In this document: in pieces, positions 10,883 through 23,677 of the stretch
Numbering within the stretch: position 1 is the first letter of the stretch
How the letters are laid out: the number at the start of each line of letters is the position of its first letter
Origin: Psoroptes ovis
Taxonomy: Eukaryota; Arthropoda; Arachnida; Sarcoptiformes; Psoroptidae
DNA: 64,000 bases
Reading direction: 5' to 3'
Assembly (NCBI GenBank): GCA_002943765.1
Contig: PQWQ01000006.1
Location: forward strand, 2,108,001 to 2,172,000
The notes under the pieces: model-generated
The model's input: the letters and a program-made list of their open reading frames with translations, nothing else
What the model was told of the DNA's origin: nothing
Databases searched by the model: none
Made by a program: the position numbers and the translations under genes

Positions 10883-13800
10883 ATGGTTAAAAGTGATATT
10901 GAAACCAATAATAATAATAATATGCTTAACAACAACGGTTCTAATAATGTATTGAATGGACAACAACAAAATGGTAATGTGACGACTGGTTCAAATACAA
11001 TCAATGGTATTACTACTGCCAATAATGTTAATAATGGGACAGTAACAACAACAACCACCGATATTCCTGATGTCCCTGTGGAGGTATTTTATTTTGAACT
11101 TGATTTATTAAAATTGATTTATTGATATTGATTTTTTTTGTTAGTGTCCGTTATGTATGGAAAATTTGGATATCGATGATCTCGATTTTTTCCCCTGCTC
11201 TTGTGAATATCAAGTTTGTAGATTCTGTTGGCATCGTTTAAAAAATGATGATAATGGTCTTTGCCCGGCTTGTCGACAAGTATATTCATTCTCAATCAAT
11301 ACGAAAAATGTATTAATTATTTTTATCCCAAAATTTTAGCCATATCCGGATTCACCCATTCATTTCTCAGCGATCAGTATTGAACGTGTTGAAGAATTGA
11401 AAAAAATGAAAAAGAAGCAAAAAGAAAAGCAGAAACTCAAAGAAAGTAATAATTTAACATAAATTCTAATCACTACGAAATTCATTAATATATTCATTTC
11501 GATAGGTAATAAACAAAATCTTTCTACAATCAGAGTTGTGCAAAAAAATTTGCTATTTGTGATTGGTATACCTACTCGTTTTTCGCATGAAGAATTACAG
11601 AAAGAATTTTTAAAATACGGGAAAATCATCAAAATGGTCATCAATTCATCATCCGCTTATGTAACATATACAAGGCCACAAGATGCTGTGGCAGCAATAA
11701 AATGTCTGAATGAATCTTCACAACAGTATCAACTACAACAACAAAATGTTACACAAATGAATGGTACCAAATCATCAAAAAATCAATCAATGTCAAACAA
11801 TGGAATATCAACTTTTGGTGGAAGTATTTTAACATCGGTCAAAGCTTCTTTAGGGACAACGAAATATTGTACGCATTGGCTGAGAAATCAATCATGTCCC
11901 AAACAGCCGGATTGTAAGATGACATTTTTCCAATTTTGTTTTTTACAATTTTTTTTATTGTTTCATTTGCAGGTATGTATCTGCACGAAATGGCTGATCA
12001 AGAAGCTTCTTTTACGAAAGAAGAAATGCAATCAGGAAAACACACGGAATATGAAAAACGCTTGATACAGCATTATCTTGATATAATTGCTGCTGAACAG
12101 GAAAAAGAAAAACAAAGGCAACAACAAATGATGACTCAATCAAATGGTGGTTCAAAACAGACACAACAACAAAGGCCATATGCAAATATCACAACGGGAG
12201 GAATAAGAGTTTCGAATTCACCACCTGCAGAACATCATTTTAGAAAATCTAATTCGAATGAGCGTAATGAGCAAGATTCAAATGGCAATTTATCGATGGA
12301 TAATAATTATAATAATAATAGTGACCAAATGGTTAGTTATCATAGAAATTATAATAATAATCGTTACATTAATAAAAATAATAGTAATGATAATTTGATC
12401 CAAAAACGGAAAAATGCAAATCACAATTATCATAAAAGTGGACATTTACGTTTTTCAAGCCGTATATTTTATTCACGTCGTTCGACAAATGAACGAAACA
12501 ATTTTCATAAACGTTCACAATAATAGTTGAAACAATTTGTTGATAATAAGGGATAATTTCTTTTTACAGTAAAAATTGAAAATTTCAAAGTATTAAGTGA
12601 TCAATATTTGATAAACTATAGAAATTAATTTCATTAAATTGCTGTTAAATTTTCCATGTAATTAAAATCAATTCAAATTTCCTGCCAATTTTATTTTTAC
12701 ATGATTTCAATGCTTTTTTGCATTGTCCATTTAATTTTCTATTTTCAATATGTAAATTGCTAATTTTCTCATTTTTTTATGACAATTCAGATTGATGGTG
12801 ATCAGCAACAGCAGCAGCAGCGTTGGTATTCATCATCATCATCATCTCCTGTAACCAAAACATCTGGGAATTCAATGGTGGTTGATAATAATACACAAGC
12901 CATAAAAATAATGCAGCATAATTCGTCACAATCAACGAATGAGACAGCCGTCAATGCAACGATAAATGGACATAATTCCGATTCATCAAGTGGGAATTCG
13001 AGTCTTTCATCAACACCTAATCATCATTCACATGGACATCATCATTCTCATCATCATGTTGTTGATTCTTCAATGTTTTCCAATTTTTCCTCTTCCTCAT
13101 CATCATCATCTTCAGGAACTTCATCATTATCATGTGATGAAAGTAGTAATAGTAGTACAAATAGTAATTCATCCACACCTGATAATATTCAACAACAAGC
13201 CATGCAACAGCAACAGCAAAAACAGAATGAAGTTGATAATGATATTGTATTAGACGATAATGATGATGATCTTGATTTTGATCCAATATCATTAACATTG
13301 GAAGCAATGTTAGGCTCAACAACATCATCATCGAATAATAATAATAATAATAATAATTCATATTTGAATGGAAATAATGGCCTAATGAATAATGTCGGTG
13401 GTTTTTGCAGCAATGGTAATGGTGGTATTATGATGATGCATTCTAATAATAACAATAATCAATCACATAATAATTTTCATCATAATTTACATAATAATAA
13501 TAATAATAATAATAATGTTAGAGAGAATAATAATACTAATATGCATCCGACAAATATTTCACAACACTTTAATTGTGATTCGTTTTTAGATCAACAGCAG
13601 CAAACAAATCAATTATTTAATCGATTAGCAATGTTGAATATTGAAAATAATGGTGAACCGAATAATCATAGCCGAAATAGACAACATCATCAACAATCTG
13701 CTTTATCACCAGCAGCAGATGCAACATTGTTTAATGCTTTATTTTCTCAACAATCAATAAATAATAATAATAATAATAATGGATTTTGTAACAATAATCG

Positions 13801-14538
13801 TTCTTCGCCATCACAATTGCAACAACAACAACAAATTTTGCATCAAAATCTAAATCTTTTATCAATGATGCACCAACAAAAACAGCAGCAACAAAATTTG
13901 GATCATTTTCTTCAACAACAGCAACAACAAAATAATGTATTTGGATTTGAACAACAAAATGGATTTAATACCAATAATAATAATAATTCTAATATTGGTG
14001 GTATAACAATGAATCGATTACAACAATGGCAACAACAACAAAATTCCTTAAGACAATTATTGCCTAATGTTAATATTAAATTTCAACAGCAACAAAATGA
14101 TTTGAATACATTTGGCCATCAGCAACAACAACCGCAACATCATCAATTTATGAATGGTAATGGCTTAGTACAACGACATTCACCAAGGTAAAATTATGAT
14201 TTTTATGAAATTGAATATTTTGATTGATTTTATGTCAATTTCTTATTTATTAAAGACAAATGGTGCAATTTTGGAATTCTGGCCAACAACAGCAACATTC
14301 TTCTAATTGTTCATCACCTTCGCCAAACAATCAACAATTTCAACAACAAATTTTACAACAAAAGATACATTATCTTCAGATGCAACAGCAACGTAATCAA
14401 CAACAAAATAATTTGAATCAATATCTATTTAGCCAAATGTTAACAACAGCAAACAACAACAATAATAATAATGGAAATACAAATCAGCCACAAACATTGC
14501 GACAACCACCACCAGGATTTAGTGATGCAAGATTATAA
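10883..14538 (+). CDS. CNOT4: CCR4-NOT subunit 4, RING E3 ubiquitin ligase
   Basis: Seven exons fit in phase: 10883-11083, 11145-11279, 11340-11445, 11506-11913, 11973-12331, 12791-14187 and 14256-14538, giving about 962 aa. The order is an Asn-rich N-terminus and then a C4C4 RING starting CPLCMENLD (about residue 68), ending GLCPACR. A basic helical linker leads into the RRM ('KNLLFVIGIP', from about 160) and a C-x8-C-x5-C-x3-H zinc finger (C269, C278, C284, H288) followed by 'SFTKEEMQSGKH'. All of this matches CNOT4/Not4, which ubiquitinates proteins on stalled ribosomes and links to mRNA deadenylation. The RRM carries an insert of about 45 Gln/Asn/Ser-rich residues before 'VKASLGTTKYC'. 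The long poly-Gln/poly-Asn tail ends in PPPGFS, a motif also seen at the CNOT4 C-terminus. The 12332-12790 intron (donor GTTAGT, acceptor TTCAG, phase 0) is my inference. If it is retained, the protein stops at 12523 and the tail could be a separate gene starting at ATG 12779. Confidence 0.9.
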
Positions 14539-15897
14539 TATTGAAATATCGAATGGCTAAAAATTGAATAATTGATAATGAAACCACCGTATATCAGATA
14601 ATTATATCACATAAAGAAAAATAGAAAATGAAATCAAGAACAATATGAATCAAATTTAATATTTCTTCAAAAAAATTCAATCGCAAATTTTTCTAAAATC
14701 AATCAATAATTCATCAATACAATTCAATTATCATAATTATTATTATTTCAATTTCAATTTTTTTTTTTGTTTTTTCAATTAGTTTTTTTTTCGTATCTTT
14801 TTGTTTCACATTCGTTCTTATCAATAACTTCTTTAATTTTTCTTTGTCGGATATTTGTCGCATTTTAGAATGATTATATATTATATATTACAATTATTAT
14901 TATTATTATTATTAATTATTATATTTAATTATGATGAAAATTCTTATGTGTTTTTGTCCATGTAATACCATTTTTTTTCAAACATTCTTCTAATAAACAA
15001 TTGACAAATGGACAAGAAAAGAATGATATTGTCATGATGATGAATATTTCACGAATTGAATAATCATTAAATGGTGATTAATATGATAATAAAAATAATG
15101 ATGATTTGAATGATGAATGAACATAATATAATTGATCATTTTCAATTTAAAAAAAAACAATTTCCATTTCAATATTTTCTTTTCTTGAGAATTTAACCCA
15201 ATCGATTAATGATGCATTGAAATAGTTAATTATTGTTTTGGTTTTCCTTTCTGAAATCAATAATGATCGTATATAATCGTTAATTGATTTCAAATTTTTC
15301 GATAATGATTTTTCAATGATTTGTTATTGTCATCCGAATTGTTATTACATCTTTATTATTTGTCTCTTGCATTGTATGAACCAATAGTACAATGAACAAA
15401 AACAACAAAAAAATTGATGTGATTATTGCCATAAGTTTTAAAGCAACAAAAAAACAATAATAAAGAAAATCGATAAAAGAATTATTTTTGGTCATTTTCG
15501 ATTAAAAATAACAATATTATCATTATCATAATCATCATGTGATTCGTGTACATTTGATCACAATTCACAAATTATTTATAATGATTTCTTCATTTTTGCT
15601 GATTTCTATTCTGTTTCAAGGTTTTTAGTGCTTAAAGAAAGAATTTTCAGGTTTTTTCTTCATTCATTAATTCAAACTTTTCGATTAATTCTTTTCTTTG
15701 GTCGCAAATCGCAAAATTTTGTCAAATAGTTTTCTCTTTCGTTTTTTTCTCATTTGATTGTCATGATTTTCATTTTCAATTTGACGTCATCCGAATGATT
15801 ATTCCATATATAAATTCGATTCATTCCTTTTTCTTTCAAATCCAAACGTTTTTCTTTTCGCAGAATCCTTAGTTTCAGTAATTTTCATTCAACAAAC
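14539..15897. other. Intergenic: CNOT4 3' UTR and promoter of acidic-protein gene
   Basis: No supported coding region. It holds a (TTA)n-like microsatellite near 14885-14925 and many poly(T) runs. The last 120 bp contain the promoter elements listed separately. Confidence 0.6.
15782..15813 (+). promoter_or_regulatory. Core promoter: CRE-like site and TATA box
   Basis: TGACGTCA, a perfect cAMP-response-element palindrome, lies at 15782-15789. A TATATAA box follows at 15807-15813. Start of transcription is expected about 30 bp downstream (about 15840), leaving a 5' UTR of about 60 nt before ATG 15898. The spacing is what a TATA-driven, tissue-specific gene would show. Confidence 0.6.
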
Positions 15898-16345
15898 ATG
15901 GCATCACTACTTGGAGATCATCGAACAATTTGCCTGTCAATATTTATCGTATTGATAATGGTAAATAGTTTATTCATCAAACAATCACAATCGGCTCCAA
16001 CAGTGGCCGATCATGAAACATCACCAGAAGAGTATGTGAATGCTTCATTATTCAGTGATCTATTTGAATATTGAGAAATAATTTTTTCTATAATTTGCTA
16101 GACAATTATTACATGTTGCTTCGGAGTCAAAATCAAATGATTCATATGTGATCACAACAACAAGTGAGTTATCAGAAAATAATGATGACGAAAATGAATT
16201 TTCAACACAATCAAATGATGAAGATGATGATGATGATGATGATAATGATGATAACGATGATGATGATGAATCGGATGAAGAAAGTAATGAAACCGATGAT
16301 GAAAATGAATCTGATCAAGAAGAATCTGATGATGAAAATGAATAA
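15898..16345 (+). CDS. Small secreted acidic (Asp/Glu-rich) protein
   Basis: Two exons (15898-16031 and 16102-16345) join in phase to give 125 aa. The N-terminus has a hydrophobic core 'CLSIFIVLIMVNSLFI', with likely signal cleavage after QSQSA. The mature part has two potential N-glycosylation sites (NDS, NET). From about residue 75 it is almost only Asp, Glu, Asn and Ser, with runs of up to seven Asp. Such tails bind calcium or other cations, but I recognise no family. A strong TATA promoter sits upstream, and AATAAA at 16429-16434 is a fitting poly(A) signal. The neighbour at 16479 is convergent. Reading frame and splice phase are firm; function is unknown. Confidence 0.8.
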
Positions 16346-16478
16346 TTTATATTGATTGTTATATAAAGACAGTTTAAATTTTTAATTAAATATTTTTATC
16401 ATATTAAATATAATGGGATGAATTTCGAAATAAAATGTTTAAATTATAAGAAATTAACACCATTCATTCCTCGCTGCT

Positions 16479-17249
16479 TCAAAAGAAAAAATTATCATCA
16501 TCATTTTCATTTTCGAATGAAAAATCTAAACTAAATCCAGTTTCATCTTCATCGACACTCATCATAACTGGCAATGGATTTTTTGGTGGATTAGATGTAC
16601 CAAAGGTTTTGGATGTATGAGAATATGTTTCCATTTTGACTTCATCATCATTGTCCGCTTCTTTCCGTGGCTCCAAGTCAATGTTTTCATCTTCTTCAAT
16701 ATTTTCATCAATTATTTGATTCCAAATTTTAACAATGAATTCTAAATTTGGCTCGATTTTTTCATTGATCACATTGTTTATATATTCTACAATATTGAAT
16801 TGAAATTTTTCATTCATCATTTGTGATAAAAATTTTACAAATGATAAAATGAATTGTTTCCTATTAATTTGTAACTTATCAAATAAATGATTACGAAAAT
16901 TTAGAAAAAATTCATTTTCATGATCATTCAACAGCGGTAAATCGATATTTTCTAATATTTCATTAATATCATTCATTTCTTTATTCAATTTAAAAATTTT
17001 ATCCATCCACAATGAATTTTGTTTAACAAATTCAGCTTCATTAATGATTTCATCAATTTTCGTTGAACATTTAATCAATAATTTCATTAATTTTATACTA
17101 TTATCTATTTTTGATGAATCAATTTGGAAACAATTTACATTAATTGTAGTAGCGGCCATTATTTCCGCATGTAATTTTCGATCATTATAATCAATCAATT
17201 TTCTAATACGTTGTTTAGCTTGAAAACCATTCAATAATATTGTATTCAT
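16479..17249 (-). CDS. Hypothetical helical protein, 256 aa
   Basis: This is a single-exon ORF with ATG at 17249. I do not recognise the family. Residues 1-190 are charged and predicted helical, with heptad-like spacing of Leu/Ile ('NKEMNDINEILENIDLPLL', 'KQFILSFVKFLSQMM'), which suggests a helical bundle or coiled coil. From about 195 on the chain is acidic and disordered, and it ends in an aromatic tip, NFFF. There is no signal peptide or membrane segment, so it is likely nuclear or cytosolic. Length, even composition and normal codon use support a real gene. It is divergent from Dicer, with 825 bp between the starts, and convergent with the acidic-protein gene. Confidence 0.75.
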   Translation of the reverse strand: MNTILLNGFQAKQRIRKLIDYNDRKLHAEIMAATTINVNCFQIDSSKIDNSIKLMKLLIKCSTKIDEIINEAEFVKQNSLWMDKIFKLNKEMNDINEILENIDLPLLNDHENEFFLNFRNHLFDKLQINRKQFILSFVKFLSQMMNEKFQFNIVEYINNVINEKIEPNLEFIVKIWNQIIDENIEEDENIDLEPRKEADNDDEVKMETYSHTSKTFGTSNPPKNPLPVMMSVDEDETGFSLDFSFENENDDDNFFF

Positions 17250-18074
17250 GATATTTACTCGATTAGAAAGAAAAAAGGAAAAAAAAGAATTAAGAATTTC
17301 TCAAAAGAAATGATTATTAATCTAAATATTGGCGGAAAAATATTGTTAATTTTACGAAATCAAATTAGAAAAAAAATCGATTGTTCGATTTTTCAGATAA
17401 CAAATATCGATTGTTTTCATATACACCATTTTTTCTGCACGATTGCATCATGCCTGAGTATTTGAAAATTTGAAATTCAAAATATGAAAAAAACCTTTGA
17501 CCTCGACTTTCGACTAAAGAAATATTATGTGTAGTTTCATTGAAAAATTTCTTCTAATCATAAATCGATTTCAAATGTATGCATTTTGTTGACAAAGTAT
17601 AAAAAAACAAAAACATTCAATGAAAAGTGATTAAATGAAAAGCACATTGATATTTGCTTGTTTTATTTTATTGCTTTAGCAAATGAAAATTAGCAAAAAT
17701 TTATTGTTTGACCCTGTGTTTAATTATTACGATCTCATATTGCGATTTTTTAGTCAAAACAAATTTTATTTTTTATTATCAGCAAATGCTTTCATAATAA
17801 TCAAATATGATTGCCAATATTTTCATTTGTACAGATCTGATTAATCTGTATATTTGAAATTTCAATTTCCAAAATAAAAAACATGCGCAAGCTAATTAAA
17901 GATAACTTGTGATTGATTTGAAAGATATACAAATAGATAAAAAACAATCAATAATTAGTGGATTTATTTTGGCAAATCAATGATTATTTTTGGTTTAAAT
18001 ACCATCATAAATATTTTCAGCAATTCCATAATTTAAATCATTTCCCGATTTTAAGATTCTTTTTATTGATCAAA
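17250..18074. promoter_or_regulatory. Divergent promoter region between hypothetical gene and Dicer
   Basis: The 825-bp stretch separates two start codons that point away from each other, so it must hold both promoters. ATCGATT occurs twice near 17376-17415 (AAATCGATTG and TATCGATTG), close to the DRE-type TATCGAT element of housekeeping promoters in flies. No TATA box is obvious. No coding exon was seen. Confidence 0.5.
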
Positions 18075-21000
18075 ATGCTTGATGAAGACGGTGAAAAATT
18101 TCAACTAAAACTTAGAGATTACCAGGTTAATATTTGATTGATTTATAATTCAAAAATAAATACAAATTCATTATTCACTAAAAACCTGCTATAGGAACGC
18201 ATTTTTAAAAAATGTATCAAAGAAAACTTAATCGTTTGTTTGCCAACTGGAAGTGGTAAAACAATGATCGCCATTAGTTTAATCAAACATTTATTGCCAC
18301 AAACACTTGGTAATTACCCTAGCGATGCGAAACGTACATTTTTCTTAACACCGAAACGTATCTTGACGCATCAACAATTCAATAAAATTCAGCAATTCGT
18401 GAATGCTAAAATAATATCGATAACTGGTGATGATTTTCCAGATAAATTTAGCAAAACTGAATGGATAAGTCGTTTTAAAAATAATCAAATATTTGTCGTA
18501 ACTCCTGATATTCTGTTGGATATATTATTGAAGGGTTATATTAAAATTGTGAATTTGAATTTAATTATATTCGATGAAATGCATTGGGCATTCCGTGATG
18601 GAACTAAACCATCAAATCATCCTTATAGTAAAATCATGAATATTTATAGAAAATCTATGGCCGATAGCAATGATAATTTAAAAAATTCTCCCCGAATTCT
18701 CGGTTTAAGTGCATCGATATTTTCCAGTAGTCATCGATCAATATTCCATTCATTAGATGATTCATTGAAAAAAATTGAACAACTTTATTTGTCTCGAATC
18801 GAATCAGGTGGCTTCTCATATCAAGATAAATATAATGAGAAAGTAATTTTATATGAAAATACAGAATTTTTTATTGATGATATTGGCTTTGATTTCGGAA
18901 GATTATTGCGTATATTTCTCGATTCTCGACAGACATCATATCTCATGCAATATCAAAATGCATTCTCTAAAATATTCAATTCAATTGTTCATAATGAACT
19001 TGGTGTATGGTTTGCATTAGAATATATTGAACTATGTGTTAAATCATTGTCTATTAATCGTAGCGAAATTGGTGATGTAATGATAAAAATTATGAAACAT
19101 ATAAAAAAGCGCATCAATTATTGTTTATATAAGTATAAAAAAATCCAAGTCAGCAATAATGATGAATACCAATCAGAACTGTTTGTTGGCGATTTAATTT
19201 CTGATAAATTAAAAAAACTTTTGTCTATATTGAATGAACTACGGTTGAATTTTGAAGATGAATCATTCACTGGAATCATTTTTGTCTCTGAAAGAACTGA
19301 TGCTAATTTATTGTTTCGTTGGTTACAAATATTATCAAAAAATGTTTCACAATTTTCATTTATAAAATCTGGTTTTGTTTGCGGCTCATTTGTTAAAGAT
19401 TTCATTCATTTTGATTTTATTCATGATAATGCCGAATATTTATATTTATTGCGTGAAAATAAAATAAATTTCATGATTGCCACATCAGTACTTGAAGAAG
19501 GTAAACTTGTTTTTTTTTTTTTTTTTTGATAATTTTCTTCATTGATTTTCTTAAATTAATCAATTTGTCAGGAATCGATGTTCCTGTCTGCAATGTTGTC
19601 ATAAGATTTGATGGTATCGATAATTATCGAGCATATTGTCAATCTCGAGGCCGCGCGAGACATGATACTTCATATTTTTACATAATGCATCCAAAAAATG
19701 ATCTTCTATCATTAAGAGAAAAGCTCTATGATTACAGGAAGATAGATGATTTATTAGTCAATGTAAAGTCTGCTGATTATATTGAATGTTTCCAAAATGA
19801 TAATTATGGAGAAATCGTCGATAATAATCAAAAAATCATAAAACGTTTCATCAATGAAATGAGCTTAGAAACTGATTCTGACATACTATCGATTGGATCA
19901 TTTCAGAATGGTCAAAGCACTTTGTATCCTACCGAGTCATTAAAATTACTGAATAGATATTTAATGAAATTACCTCATGATCTATTCATACAACAAGCAA
20001 TACCGATGGAATTTCTTGAAAAAACGGTCATTAATCCATCGAATCCTTATTTAGTAGAAACTCACTTTGCTTGTATATTCATATTTCCAATCAATTCAAA
20101 TCATGCTGGCAAAGTCATTAAAGGTGGCTATTTTCGGAGAAAAAAATCTGCAGCGATGCATTGTGCATTCCGTGCATGCAAATTTCTTATCAAAAATGGA
20201 GATTTCGATAATAATTTGAATATATTCCAGCAACAATTCATTCTCAAACAACATAATAAAGAATTGAATATTCGGTATATAAAAGGATTAGACGATGAAG
20301 AACAATTTGTAACGCGTCATCATTTGAATAAGACATCAGACTATTTCCAACAAATTATCGATTTTGATCATGATATGAATAAAGATTTTATTTATTATCT
20401 ATACGCTTTGGAATTTGAAGCAGGAAGCTTTGATCCCTCTAATCTCGATTCAGAATTACAGAATCAATTATTTAAACCATTTTTCATATCAAACAAGAAC
20501 GATCAGTCTTTCAAAAATGATCGCCAAACGATTGGATTAATGTTATCACAAAAACATTCATTAGATTTAATTCAGTCATATTTTTATTTTAATCTGTTTC
20601 CAATCAAATTTCAGTTGCATTATTGTGATCAAATCGACTTAAGGGACCAAGTCAAATATGATTTCATCAAATATTTTCACAAACATGTGCTGGAATCAAT
20701 TTTTTATCAACGAATTAAGATAGATAAATCATTGCCATTAAATCAAGGAATTTTTATTGTACCAATGAAGAGAAATGATAATGATAGAGAAAGATCATCA
20801 TCTTATCACATCGATTATGAATTTATTCAAAAATTGGAAAATTGGCAACATTCATTCGAAGAAGCCAATCAAAATACTGAAGAAATTTCTAAGGATTTAT
20901 TGAAATTTGATCAAATAAAAATGTATAATCCTGATGTAAATAAAATCGATCCTGAAAATGAATTTACAATGTTTGCAGCTATTCATCACAAGTCAATCAA

Positions 21001-23514
21001 AATATATTTTGCTAAAAATATTGGCGATCGTAATTGCAATGACATAATGAATAAACCATGTGAAGAATTTCCAGATGGCCGGACTTATTCACAATATTAC
21101 AAACAAAAATATGATCGGATCATTCGTGATCAAACTTTACCAATGATCAATGCTGGTGAAGCAAAAACTTTTCAGATAAATTATCATTTATTTAAACAAA
21201 AATGCACAATTCTCAAGCCATTCAGTCATCATTCAGTACTATTTCCATTGGAATTAGTTACAATTTATCCAATAACTAGTCGAATGTATTTACGTTTAGC
21301 ATCGTTGCCGATTATTTTATATCGATTAGAACAATATTCATTAGGCAGAGAATTTTTGTCATCATTAGATAATCATATTGATATTAATTATAAGCCTGAA
21401 GAATTCGATGTTGAAAATATTCTGTTGCGTACGAAAAAAATACAAGAAGTAATGTATAGAGAAGATAATTTGGAAGAAACTGACATCCAATTGCTTGAAA
21501 TAGATTCAATTGTAAATTCAATCGGATTGAATAAAAAGAGAGAGAATCCTATAATTTCAAGATTTGAAAATTTTTTAAATAATGAAGAACAGAAAAATAT
21601 TCATGAAGATGATATTATCGGAGAATTGCAATCGATCAGTATTAATGGTGATTATGATGATGGTGATGATGATGATAAAAATATACAAGATAAATTATTC
21701 ATAGAACTGATTGAAAAAATTAATAAAATTCAATTCAAAGTCAGAAGCAATAAAGAGAAATTCGAGAAAAATATTGATCATAATATTCTAAAATCTGGAA
21801 TTGAATTCGGACAAGCAACCATGTACAAATTCAATGGTAATATTGATGAATACATTCACAAAATAAATTTATCATATAATACATTTTTGACCTTCGATTG
21901 TCCTAATCCATGGCAAATTGTCGAAGCTTTAACATTAACAAAAGCAAATGATTCATGGAATATTGAACGCTTAGAAGTAATCGGTGATGCTTTCATCAAA
22001 TTTACATGCAGTTTATTTTTATTTTTCAATTATCCAGATTACAATGAAATGAAATTCAATTGCTTGAAAACATCGTTGATTAATAATAAAAATTTATTCA
22101 AGATTGCAATGGAAAAAAATATTACCCAATACATATTTTGTTCATTACATCAAACAATACCGTTGAATTTTTTCAAAGGATTGATCATCAAAAATTTCGA
22201 ATCATTCGAAGAAGAATTTCGCCATCAATTACGCTATAAAGATGTTGCCGATTGTATTGAATCATTGATCGGTGCATTCTGTGTTTATGGTGGCGCAGGA
22301 ACGGCTATAAAATTTTTAAATAATTTCCTTGATTTAAAATCGTTTAGTCCTGAAAAATTTAAATCAAGTCAATCATGTTTCGATAAATTCTTGAATTATA
22401 AATTAAATCCTCAATTAGTATTGATTGGTAATGAAATAGATGAAAATGATACATCACAATTTATCGAAATCGATGACAGTGAAATCAAAGAAAAATTATT
22501 GAAACATTTTGACAAACAAAATATTGATGCTGAAGTTGATCGTATTTATTATGAAAATTCGATGAATTTATTGGAACAAGAAATTCATTATGAATTCGCT
22601 GCCAAATATTTATTAGGTTAGTTTTATTTTTGCCATTTTCCCAATAAAAATTAATTTTCTCAATAGTTCAAGCATTTAATCATCCATCAATGTATCGTTA
22701 TGAGGATTTCGAAACTGGTGAAATCGTCTACAATTTCATTCCAAGTTTTCAGCGATTAGAATTTATTGGTGATGCAATATTGGATTATATGATTACAAGA
22801 TTTATTTATCATATGGATCATGAATTAGATCCAACAGGAATAACATTATTAAAACATGCATTGGTTAATAATGCTTTTTATGCATCGATCACAGTTAAAC
22901 ATGGTTTACATAAATTTTTAAGGCATACATCAATGGGTTTAACGAATGCCATACATAAATTTGTCAATCGTTTCGCATATAAATATATTGAGCAAGTTGA
23001 AAATTTATTATTAGAAGAATTCGATGAAGAAACTATTTATGATATTGAAAATACTGAAATACCTAAAACATTGGCAGATATTTTTGAATCATTAATAGGA
23101 GCCATTTACATTGATTGCCATTTCGACATGGATGTTACATGGAAAGTTGTTTATCGGTTAATCAAAGTTGAATCAGGTGAGTAGGAATTAGTGTCATTTT
23201 GATAAAATGAAAATCGATTGTCAATTGTTTCGTTTTTTTGTAAACACTTAGATCATTTCATGAAAAATATCCCTATGATGCCACTTTTACGGTTATCACA
23301 ATTTTATCATAATTGCCATTTCGGTCCTGTTCGTGATGTTAATAAACCAGCCGATCGAAATGATGATAAACCAGTCACTGATCGACGAATGATTGATCTT
23401 ATTGTTGATGGTGTGGGAACATTCACTGGTTATGGTAAAAATAAGAGACAATGTAAAGTATCAGCTACTAAAAAATTTTTCGAATGGGAAAAGCAACAAG
23501 AGCAACAATCATAA
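18075..23514 (+). CDS. Dicer ribonuclease
   Basis: Five exons (18075-18125, 18195-19500, 19572-22616, 22667-23176, 23252-23514) join in phase to 1,724 aa. Dicer cuts long dsRNA or pre-miRNA into about 22-nt guides. The helicase has motif I PTGSGKT (34-40), motif II DEMH (144-147), motif III SAS (189-191) and motif VI QSRGRAR (476-482). The Dicer dimerisation domain lies at about 570-665 and PAZ/platform at about 900-1035, with 'YSQYYKQKYD' and 'LASLPIILYRLEQY'. RNase IIIa carries ERLEVIGDAF (E1254, D1258) and D1346/E1349. RNase IIIb carries QRLEFIGDAI (E1499, D1503) and D1605/E1608. All acidic catalytic residues are present in both, so it should be active. A short dsRNA-binding domain ends the protein. 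The intact ATPase motifs favour a siRNA-type (Dicer-2-like) role, but I cannot assign Dicer-1 or Dicer-2 without a tree. AATAAA is at 23628-23633. The second intron carries a long poly(T) run. Confidence 0.97.
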
Positions 23515-23677
23515 AATGATCAGTGAAAGATCTCAAAAATTTTTAAATTAATAATGGATTAATTTAATCAAAAAATATATAAATGATGATAAATTATTTA
23601 CAATTTTGAATTATTAACAATTGATAAAATAAATACTATGAAAACAAAATAAAATAACAATTCTTATTATGTCATTG

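Noticed and set aside
12966..13455. ORFs in other frames and on the minus strand over the CNOT4 tail
   Set aside because: These are shadows of CAT/CAA/AAT repeats in the real frame (for example long runs of Tyr, His and Met).
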